The position numbers were made by a program, and so were the translations under genes. Positions 1 to 6,504 of a stretch of DNA of 64,000 bases are shown here, piece after piece. Source of the DNA: JAFCUW01 sp049898325 (GTDB lineage Bacteria > Pseudomonadota > Gammaproteobacteria > Burkholderiales > Burkholderiaceae_D); NCBI RefSeq assembly GCF_049898325.1, contig NZ_JAFCXL010000001.1, positions 1 through 64,000 of the forward strand, written 5' to 3'. The stretch's first letter is position 1, and each line of letters begins with the position of its first letter. The notes under the pieces are model-generated. The model saw only the letters and a list, made by a program, of their open reading frames with translations. It was not told where the DNA came from and searched no databases.

Positions 1-335
1 ATGAGTGCCAGGAAAAATGCACCGCGCTGGATCCGGCAACTCAAAGTGATCGGTCAGTGGCCCGGACAGAGCGCGCCACCGGCTAACGCCTGATACAAGC
101 GCCGAAACGAGGGGTCGGACCCGGCGCTCGCCTCGAACCCATCGCGGGGTGGGCTTGGATGGTGCGTGCTTACGCTAATGGGCTTTCACGGTAACGATGA
201 AAGCACCAAAAATACGCTACATCCATAAGCAACATTCGCCTTCCTTGATGGCCCCGTCCCGCAACGCTTGCCCCATCGCGGCCTCGCAAGCGCCCGCCCC
301 TGCATCGGCCAGCGCGCGCCACGAGTACGCCAAAG

Positions 336-365
336 TTGACAAAAATTTACTTTAAGTAGAATACT
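336..365 (+). promoter_or_regulatory. Candidate sigma-70 promoter before the acyltransferase remnant
   Basis: A perfect TTGACA (336-341) is followed 15-18 bp later by overlapping weak -10 candidates (TAGAAT, GAATAC, AATACT) around 357-365. It lies in an AT-rich stretch that contrasts with the GC-rich window. About 200 bp separate it from the start at 570. The rest of 1-569 shows no supportable gene, only an imperfect inverted repeat at 181-209. Confidence 0.35.
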
Positions 366-569
366 GAATTCGATTCATTATTTAATATATTGATGTCATA
401 TTTAAACGCAAAAGATGACACATTTATTGTTGGAAAAATAATTGTTTTACGGGAGATTAGTGAGCATTTTCAACTATATTATTTCCGTGCAAGCGCATGT
501 GTCATGAGCCCTTCCCGCTACACATATGCTGCGAAATTGCCCTGCATCAACAAGAAAAGACGGTATTTT

Positions 570-829
570 ATGCCCAGAGAACGCATCGGCCTTCTTCAAG
601 AGGATGTGTCGAAACGGATTGCGCTGCTTCGTCCGCTGTTAATTATCGGCGTGGTATTCGTTCACACGTCCGGCATATCGGACATGCCATCACAACTGGA
701 CCCGAATTTCTTTAACGCAAATACCGCATTCTTCAAGAATGGGGTATTTCGCGGCACCGTTCCCACCATGTCGCTGATTGCCGGCTTCTTGCTTTTTTAG
801 CATTGGACTCGCTACCTGGTCGGCCTGAA
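570..829 (+). pseudogene. Acyltransferase-3 family protein, N-terminal remnant
   Basis: From ATG 570 the frame encodes a start typical of acyltransferase-3 (O-acetyltransferase) membrane proteins: a conserved arginine before the first helix, then a hydrophobic stretch ending VVFVHTSG, and later a second helix (MSLIAGFLLF). The family is usually 320-400 residues. Here a TAG stop at 798-800 follows a run of six T, and shifting one base restores a plausible FSIGLA continuation for only about ten codons. The rest of the gene is missing. The family O-acylates sugars in the inner membrane, but this copy cannot work. A frameshift followed by deletion is the simplest reading. Confidence 0.6.
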
Positions 830-892
830 AGGGCGCAAGGACGGCTTCGACTTAGAACCTATCCCGGTAGGTAGGAGGAAGCGGATTGCGAC

Positions 893-937
893 ATGCGCGT
901 AGGCGACGTGCGCGTAGGCGACGTGCGCGTACGCGAT
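893..937 (+). repeat. 15-bp tandem repeat, three copies
   Basis: The unit gtgcgcgtaggcgac occurs as three consecutive near-identical copies (893-907, 908-922, 923-937). The first has A for G at its start and the third differs at two bases. It lies between two gene remnants. The flank also holds a hairpin (971-976 with 981-986) and a 16-bp AT palindrome (1001-1016). Confidence 0.8.
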
Positions 938-1129
938 GAATGGCAGCCGAGGGCAAGGCGCGAGGATGACGCATGGCGAGCCATGCGAAGACGAGGCAAG
1001 TCATATATATATATGAAGGCCCGCCATCGCTTGCCAGGCGTCGCAGCGGCGCACCGGCAAGCGGCGACTCCAACCTACGGCAATAGACACTTAGCCACCG
1101 GCCTGCTGTCTTCGTATGCCATTTCCGCC

Positions 1130-1417
1130 GACTCGCGTGCGTGGCCGCTGGGCGGGTCGATGAACTACATCGTTTCGGTGCGCGACACGGGATGTTTCAG
1201 CAGCAATGGCCAGAGGTGGCATGAAGAAGCGCTGAACTTGTGGAGCGGCCAATTGCAGTACCAGCTCGACGGCGGCGTGCTCAAGGATGCGCGCAGCAAG
1301 ATCGGCGGACGCAATCTGTTCAACAAGTTGCCGCCGACGGCCCAGAGCGGGTATAACGGTGGCCTTTACAATTTATATGGCCGTTATCTGTACCTGAACC
1401 TGAGCAAGACCGTTTAG
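1130..1417 (+). pseudogene. TonB-dependent receptor, C-terminal remnant
   Basis: The last ~95 codons before the TAG at 1415 look like the end of a TonB-dependent outer-membrane receptor: an SMNYIVSVRDT strand followed by a cysteine-containing loop, then LKDARSKIGGRNLFNKLPP, then a final strand GRYLYLNLSKTV ending near an aromatic/hydrophobic terminus. The family runs 700-1,000 residues and has a plug domain, and nothing upstream supplies these. It is not a copy of the intact receptor at 6505-8781, whose C-terminus is different. It is therefore the stump of another receptor gene, with its terminator apparently kept at 1452-1481. Confidence 0.6.
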
Positions 1418-1451
1418 CCTTCGCTGCTGGTTTGTCGATGGATCCCTTGGC

Positions 1452-1481
1452 CTGGCCGCGCATGACGTGGCCGGTTTTTTT
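1452..1481 (+). terminator. Intrinsic terminator-like hairpin after the receptor remnant
   Basis: CTGGCC (1452-1457) can pair with GGCCGG (1469-1474, one G-U pair), followed by seven T (1475-1481). It sits just before the hydrolase ribosome site, so it would end transcription coming from the remnant. Confidence 0.45.
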
Positions 1482-1493
1482 CAGGAGTAGACC

Positions 1494-2828
1494 ATGTTTG
1501 ACTTGCTCAGCGCTGGCGCAGCGCTGGCCCTGACGCTGGGCCTGGCCGCGCCGGCCCAGGCCCGGCAGGCGCAGCCCTGTCCGGACTTCGTGCCGGCCCA
1601 GTCGCGCTGCTACAGCGGCCAGGACGCGCACGGCGCGTTCTACACGAGCGTGATTCCGCCGGCCTGGAACGGCGTGCTGGTGGTCCACAGCCACGGCGGC
1701 CCCAGCCTCAAAACCCCGACGCCGGACGACGCGCTGGCCGACCTGAAGCGCTTCGCGGTGATGGTGCGCGAAGGCTTTGCCTGGACCGGTTCGAGCTACC
1801 GCCATGCGGGCCTGGGCGTGCGCGATGCCGCCGAAGACACCGACTTGGCGCGCCAGGCATTCTGGAGTGCGTTCGGGCGCCCCCGGCGCACCATCTTGCA
1901 CGGCCAGTCGTGGGGCGGCAATGTGGCGGCCAAGGCGGCCGAACTGTATGCGCGCGACAGCGCCGGCACCCTCAACTACGACGGCGTGCTGTTGACCAGC
2001 GCGATCGTCTCGGGCGGCTCGCGCGCCTACGATTTCCGCGCCGACCTGCGCGCCCTGTACCAGTATTACTGCAACAATCTGCCGGCCGCCGGCGAGCCTG
2101 CCTATCCCCTGTGGCAGGGCCTGGCGCTCGAGCACCCCACCAGCGCGAAAGAGGTCGAGGCGCGCCTGAACGCCTGCACGGGCGTCAAGCTGGCGCCCGC
2201 CGCCCGCTCGGCGCAGCAGCAGGCGGCCCTGCGCAACCTGGTTGCCGTGAGCGGCATCGCCGAACCGGCGCTGGCCGGCCACCTGAACTGGGCCACCGGC
2301 CACTTCCGCGATCTGACCATGCGCATGCTGGGCGGCCTGAACCCGTTCAGCAATATCGGCGTCAGCTACCGCGGCTCCGATGACGACATGGCGCTCAACG
2401 CGGGCGTGGCGCGCTTTGCCGCCTCGCCGGAGGGACTGCGCCGGCTGGCCTTCGATAGCGATCTCAGCGGCAAGCTGGAAGTGCCCACCCTGACCCTGCA
2501 CGGCATCGACGATCCCACCGTGTACGTGGAAGTGCAGGCGGCATTTCGCGACACCGTGCGCAAGGCCGGCGCCGACGACCTGCTGGTGCAAAGCTTCAGC
2601 AACGAGCGTGAGCACAGCAAGCTGGCCACGCCCGAATATGCGACCGTCCTGCACGCGCTGATGGACTGGATCGAGCAGGGCCGACGCCCCACGCCGGCGG
2701 CGCTGGCCAGCGCCTGCGAGCGGTTTAGCCCGACCTACGGCGAGCCATGTCACTTCAATCCCGGCTACGTGCCGCGTCCCCTCGAGACGCGCGTTCCCGC
2801 ACGGCGCAAGCCGGCGCTGGCGCCATGA
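1494..2828 (+). CDS. Secreted alpha/beta hydrolase
   Basis: This 444-residue protein has an N-terminal signal peptide (hydrophobic to about residue 20, then APAQA) and is probably periplasmic or exported. The nucleophile elbow is GQSWGG with Ser139. HGIDDPT near 336 supplies a likely acid, and EREHSK near 374 supplies a likely catalytic histidine. An oxyanion-type HSHGGP lies near residue 65. Substrate is unknown; a peptidase or esterase of the alpha/beta fold is plausible. AGGAG lies 7-10 bases before ATG 1494. Its stop overlaps the start of the decayed esterase at 2825 (ATGA), so the two were once one operon. Confidence 0.8.
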   Translation: MFDLLSAGAALALTLGLAAPAQARQAQPCPDFVPAQSRCYSGQDAHGAFYTSVIPPAWNGVLVVHSHGGPSLKTPTPDDALADLKRFAVMVREGFAWTGSSYRHAGLGVRDAAEDTDLARQAFWSAFGRPRRTILHGQSWGGNVAAKAAELYARDSAGTLNYDGVLLTSAIVSGGSRAYDFRADLRALYQYYCNNLPAAGEPAYPLWQGLALEHPTSAKEVEARLNACTGVKLAPAARSAQQQAALRNLVAVSGIAEPALAGHLNWATGHFRDLTMRMLGGLNPFSNIGVSYRGSDDDMALNAGVARFAASPEGLRRLAFDSDLSGKLEVPTLTLHGIDDPTVYVEVQAAFRDTVRKAGADDLLVQSFSNEREHSKLATPEYATVLHALMDWIEQGRRPTPAALASACERFSPTYGEPCHFNPGYVPRPLETRVPARRKPALAP

Positions 2829-3354
2829 GGGACGCGCAGGTGCTCGCCGCCGCGCTGCTGGCATCGCTGTCGCTGGCCTGCCCGGCCGGCACGGCGCAGC
2901 GCAGCGGCCGCTGGTGCCATGGTCGTCGGTGGCCGTCAGCGGTCTGCGCAGCGAGGGCGTCGACCGCTTTCTGGGCCTGCACTACGGCGATGCGCCGACC
3001 GGCGCGGCGCGCTGGTCGCTGCCGGCGGCGCCGGCCCCCCTGCCTGCGAACCGCGTGCACGACGGCACGGTACCGGCGCCGCGCTGTCCCCAAAGCGCGA
3101 CCGGCCTGGCCGCCCGCCATGAGCCGGAGGACTGCCTGTTCCTCAACGTCTACCGGCCATCGACGCCGGCGCGCGCGCCGCGCGCGATGCTGGTGTATGT
3201 GCACGGCGGTGGCGCCACCAGCGGCGGCGCCAACGACCATGACGGCAGCGCCCTGGCGCGAGGGCGACATCATCGTCATCACCATCAACTACCGGCCGGG
3301 CGCGCTCGGCTTCATGAACAGCGCCCTGCTGGCCGCCGGTGGCGCGATGGCGTG
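2825..3354 (+). pseudogene. Carboxylesterase type B, frameshifted and 3'-truncated
   Basis: The start at 2825 encodes a lipoprotein-like signal (LLASLSLACPAG). Family motifs then lie in different frames: GVDRFLGLHYGDAP, EDCLFLNVYRPS and the oxyanion-hole segment VYVHGGG in one, then DIIVITINYRPGALGF after another shift near 3255. The first shift is near 2915. The catalytic serine region (GESAG) and everything after it are missing; the similarity stops near 3354, just before the end of the opposite-strand gene at 3369. Type B carboxylesterases are about 500 residues, so only the first third is left and it is broken at least twice. Confidence 0.75.
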
Positions 3355-3368
3355 CCCTGCCAGCCTGA

Positions 3369-3779
3369 CTACCTGGCTTTCCTATTTTTCAGAAGCAATG
3401 CAACAAAGTCATACACCAGCGCCCTGGTATCGGCATCGAGCGAGGCTAGTTCATTGACGAGAACGGCGTCCTGGAGGTCCGCCGACGGATCGAATTGCAC
3501 CGGGTCGCCCGGCTGGCCGTAGCGCAGCCAGCCGGGGTCGCACAGCAACCAGCAGGCGAGCGTCTGGATATGGGGCTGCGACGGGATGCAGTCGCCGCGC
3601 AGCCACTTGCGCACGGCATGCGTGGTGACGTTGACCGGGGAGCGCTCGTTGAACATGCGCGCCGCGCCGGTGGCGCCGATATCCGGGTAGCCAGCGGCAA
3701 TGAACGCGTCGGACAATCGACCGGTAAATCCGCTTCGCTCCCTCGACACGGGTGTGTCGGTGTTTTTCGATTTATTCAT
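3369..3779 (-). CDS. Small helix-turn-helix DNA-binding protein
   Basis: This 136-residue protein has a central helix-turn-helix: GARMFNERSPVNVTTHAVRKW, a repressor-like layout in which the second helix follows a VTTHAV turn. IPSQPHIQTLACWLL follows, a pattern seen in phage-type regulators with an adenine-free AT-poor target. The C-terminal half (residues 90-136) is likely a dimerisation tail. No partner gene is adjacent; it faces a decayed esterase at its 3' side. Its role is unknown. The 370 bp upstream (3780-4148) hold no gene I can defend. Confidence 0.6.
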   Translation of the reverse strand: MNKSKNTDTPVSRERSGFTGRLSDAFIAAGYPDIGATGAARMFNERSPVNVTTHAVRKWLRGDCIPSQPHIQTLACWLLCDPGWLRYGQPGDPVQFDPSADLQDAVLVNELASLDADTRALVYDFVALLLKNRKAR

Positions 3780-4148
3780 GAAATATTGTCACAGTCTCCC
3801 GGCCGGTTCGCCTGTGTCGGCACGCGTTTTCCGCCACCGTGCCGCCCGCGCGACGACCCTGCGCAGGTCGCCCCCACTCGCGTTCCACGGCCTGCGGCTG
3901 CCCGCGCCGCTCTCGACCAACGTGGTCGATATTACCAACCAATGACACCGTTATTGTTACAGGAAATTACAGTGAATTCTAACAAAGAAGGGAGAACATG
4001 CAACGCGAACAAGATTATACGGCCGCCATGTGGCCTTATAAGCGTGTCAATACAGGGACAGTGGAGCGCTCGGCGCCTTGGGCATCCTCGCTGCCACGGC
4101 CCGCAAGAGGAGGGAGCAGCGCGGGGCCAGCCGGCACGGCGCCGGGGG

Positions 4149-4544
4149 TCAGGCCATCGCCGAGGCCTGCGCGGCGCCGTGGCGCGGTGTGCCGAATAAC
4201 GCCGCCACCAGCGGATCGCGCCGCCCCACCAGCGGCATGCTCGGCGCTGCCGGCGCCGGCGGGGCAAGGTCAAGGCCGGCGCGGGCGCGCAGCAAGGCCA
4301 GATAGGACGCGTGGGCGCACGGGTCGGCGTCGAGCCGATAGCGCGGTTTGGGGATGCGCCGTGGTCCCGGGCCGCGCGCCAGCACGATCAGGTCGGCCGC
4401 CACCAGCTCGCTCACGTAGCCGCGCGCGCAGGTGGCCGAACACTGCAGCAGGGTGGCTGCCTCGGCCTGCGTCATGTCGCGCGTCTGCAGCGCCGTCAAC
4501 AGGGCGTCGAGGCGGCCGATGCGCAAGGCGCTCGACGGCCTCAT
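4149..4544 (-). CDS. Winged-helix DNA-binding protein
   Basis: The 131-residue product starts with a winged-helix module: RIGRLDALLTALQTRDMTQAE, then a recognition helix around SATCARGYVSELVAADLI, then a basic wing (PGPRRIPKPRYRL). The tail (about 85-131) is alanine/proline rich with no recognised domain. GAAGGGGG lies just before the ATG. A short possible gene ends 10 bp upstream on the same strand (4555-4737), so they may be co-transcribed. Regulatory target unknown. Confidence 0.6.
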   Translation of the reverse strand: MRPSSALRIGRLDALLTALQTRDMTQAEAATLLQCSATCARGYVSELVAADLIVLARGPGPRRIPKPRYRLDADPCAHASYLALLRARAGLDLAPPAPAAPSMPLVGRRDPLVAALFGTPRHGAAQASAMA

Positions 4545-4554
4545 GGCGCCCCCT

Positions 4555-4737
4555 TCACGGCCGTGCTCCCGGTGCCGCGGCGACGCCGCACGCGGTGCCG
4601 TTGGGATAATCGTCGGCGCTGCGCAAGGTGACGGCCGAGTGGCGCAGGTCGAGGGGCACCCGGCGGCCCTGCGAAAGATGGTCGGCGCCGATGCTGGCGT
4701 GGTGGCCCGGTCCCAGTCTGTTCATGCCGATGTTCAT
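4555..4737 (-). CDS. Possible small protein of 60 residues
   Basis: ATG 4737 (CAGGAAA just upstream) opens a 60-codon frame with a middle segment, VPLDLRHSAVTLRSADDYPNG, that looks protein-like rather than random. I do not recognise a family. It ends 10 bp before the winged-helix gene on the same strand, consistent with an operon. It could still be a chance frame in GC-rich DNA. Confidence 0.3.
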   Translation of the reverse strand: MNIGMNRLGPGHHASIGADHLSQGRRVPLDLRHSAVTLRSADDYPNGTACGVAAAPGARP

Positions 4738-4954
4738 TTTCCTGCCTGCAGCCATGCCCTGCCTTCCTGCGTCTGCCGCAATGTCGATGGAGCCTTGCAA
4801 GGTACCGGCCAGCGGGGCGGCGTACAAACAATCAAAACTGCGAACCATTCCCGCGACGGCGATATATGCTTTGCAGGCAGTGGCGCAGCAGGTCATCGCC
4901 TCCACCTGCCGATGCTGTCCCGCGCGCGGCGCCGTGCCTGGGCGGCGAACAAAG

Positions 4955-5001
4955 TATGGATATCCATAGTTGGAACGATTCGTTGCGATGTCGTCACGAA
5001 T
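4955..5001. promoter_or_regulatory. Palindromes upstream of the CysB-like gene
   Basis: A perfect 14-bp palindrome, tatggatatccata (4955-4968), is followed by an inverted pair ATTCGT (4978-4983) and ACGAAT (4996-5001). They lie 70-115 bp before the LysR-type start, where autoregulatory sites are often found. Binding by the neighbour is inference. Confidence 0.35.
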
Positions 5002-5068
5002 ACTTATGATGGTGCGCTGCGCAAGCTGCCGGCGCGGTTGGCGGTCATGCGCATCCACGGAGTATCAA

Positions 5069-5992
5069 ATGAATTTTCAGCAATTGCGCTTTGTTCGCGA
5101 AGCGGTACGCAACAATCTGAACCTCACCGAGGTGGCGGCGGTGCTGTACACCTCGCAGTCGGGCGTGAGCAAGCAAATCAAGGACCTCGAGGACGAACTG
5201 GGCATCGAGCTGTTCGTCCGCTCCGGCAAGCGGCTTACCTCGGTGACGCGGGCGGGCGATGGCGCCGTGCAGATCGTCCATCGCATCCTGCAGGAGACGG
5301 AAAACCTGCGGCGCTACGCCAGCCAGTATGCCGACGTCGACAGCGGCCGCCTGGTGATCGCCGCCACCCATACCCAGGCGCGCTACACCCTGCCCAAGGT
5401 GATCGAGGAGTTCAACCGCGTGTTCCCGAAAGTGCGCCTGGAACTGCACCAGGGCACGCCGCGCCAGATCAGCGCGATGATCTGCAATGGCGAGGCCGAT
5501 ATCGGCATCGCCAGCGAAGCGCTCAACGACGCCGCCGACGTGCGTGCGTATTCCTGCTTCAGCTGGCGCCACCAGGTGGTGGTGCCGGCCGGCCATCCGC
5601 TGCTGGCGCAGGCGCCGGCCACGCTGGAAGACATCGCCGCCTATCCCCTGGTGACCTACAACGAGCAGTTCACCGGCCGCAAATGCGTCGATGCCGCCTT
5701 CAGCCAGGCCGGCCTGACGCCCGACTTGCGCCTGACGGCCATGGACGCCGACGTCATCAAGACGTATGTGCGGCGCGGCCTCGGGGTGGGCATCGTGGCC
5801 GAGATGGCACTCGAGGAGACCGAGCGCGATGGCCTGGTGGTGCTGGAAACGCAAGGCGATTTGTTCGGCAGTTGCACCACCTCGCTGGGCGTGCGCAATG
5901 GCAGCTTCCTGCCCGCCTTCGCCTACCGCTTCATTGACATGTTCGCGCCGGGACTGAAACTCGATCCGCTGGCGACGACGCCGCCGGCGTGA
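5069..5992 (+). CDS. LysR-family regulator of the CysB/Cbl type
   Basis: The 307-residue protein starts MNFQQLRFVREAV, a form characteristic of CysB rather than ordinary LysR proteins. The helix-turn-helix covers about 18-45 (LTEVAAVLYTSQSGVSKQIK). A ligand domain follows with the CysB-like THTQARYTLP and TYNEQFTGR stretches, which in CysB contact sulfate or acetylserine. CysB homologues activate cysteine biosynthesis or sulfonate use. No sulfur genes are in the window, so its regulon is not evident. GGAG lies 8 bases before ATG 5069; an upstream in-frame start exists but lacks a family-like sequence. Confidence 0.88.
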   Translation: MNFQQLRFVREAVRNNLNLTEVAAVLYTSQSGVSKQIKDLEDELGIELFVRSGKRLTSVTRAGDGAVQIVHRILQETENLRRYASQYADVDSGRLVIAATHTQARYTLPKVIEEFNRVFPKVRLELHQGTPRQISAMICNGEADIGIASEALNDAADVRAYSCFSWRHQVVVPAGHPLLAQAPATLEDIAAYPLVTYNEQFTGRKCVDAAFSQAGLTPDLRLTAMDADVIKTYVRRGLGVGIVAEMALEETERDGLVVLETQGDLFGSCTTSLGVRNGSFLPAFAYRFIDMFAPGLKLDPLATTPPA

Positions 5993-6084
5993 GCGGCCAC
6001 GCCGCCGCTCACGTGGTGGCCGCTTGCCGCGCCCCGTACATGCCGGCCCGCCCGTTCAACTGCCCGGCAGCCCGGCGACGCCGA

Positions 6085-6309
6085 TGGTGGGCGGGCCGGC
6101 ACCTGGTGGCCGTCGACGGTGCTGGTGGCGACGTGGTCGCACTCGTCCGGCGCCAGGTGCGCCAGCCGCTGGTGACCAAAGAAGTCGAAGTCGATCCAGT
6201 GGGCCGAACTGCGCCCTTCCGCACAACCGATCAGGCCGCCGTAGAAGCGGCGGGCGGCATCGAGGTCGTGGACGGGAAATGCCAGGTGAAACAGTGCGGT
6301 GGAGCGCAT
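6085..6309 (-). pseudogene. Glyoxalase/VOC-fold protein, 3'-truncated
   Basis: From ATG 6309 the first ~75 residues match the start of VOC (vicinal oxygen chelate) proteins: FHLAFPVHDLDAARRFYGGL, then WIDFDFFGHQ and HLAPDE. The usual second half of the ~120-140 residue domain, with the conserved PSGNALEFK ending, is absent; after DGHQVPA the frame turns into low-complexity sequence antisense to the neighbour's end. Only half of the metal-binding fold remains, so it is probably inactive. Confidence 0.6.
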
Positions 6310-6387
6310 GGCGGCCTGCTTGCTCAGTGATGGGAATCGCCAGCATGCCTCAGGCGGCGCCGCAGCGCAGAAGGGGGCAAACGCCGC

Positions 6388-6424
6388 AAAAAAATGGCGC
6401 TTTCACGGCAACGGTGAAAGCGCC
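6388..6424 (-). terminator. Second terminator hairpin downstream of the TonB receptor
   Basis: Perfect 11-bp arms ggcgctttcac (6396-6406) and gtgaaagcgcc (6414-6424) enclose a 7-base loop. On the minus strand the stem is followed by a run of T (complement of 6388-6394). It backs up the terminator at 6424-6462. A related inverted repeat is at 181-209. Confidence 0.8.
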
Positions 6425-6462
6425 AAAAAAAATCGCCAGGCACCGTTGCCGGTGCTGGCGAT
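6424..6462 (-). terminator. First terminator of the TonB receptor gene
   Basis: Arms at 6432-6439 and 6455-6462, continued by CACCG/CGGTG with a 4-base loop (one bulged G), are followed on the minus strand by eight T (complement of 6425-6432). It lies about 45 bp after the receptor's stop codon. Confidence 0.85.
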
Positions 6463-6504
6463 GATCGCGAGGGAACGCCGTTACCGGCGTGCCCGTGGCA
6501 AGTC

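Noticed and set aside
1..93. 30-codon frame at the left edge
   Set aside because: It starts at the window edge by chance and has no recognisable family, so it cannot be told from noise.
893..937. Tandem repeats as a CRISPR array
   Set aside because: The copies are only 15 bp and directly abut with no spacers.
3985..4130. Plus-strand ATG at 3998 with a good ribosome site (AAGGGAG)
   Set aside because: The following frame degenerates into proline/arginine-rich sequence antisense to the winged-helix gene. A neighbouring frame has a PEP-CTERM-like tail (LGALGILAATARKRR), but no continuous gene connects them.
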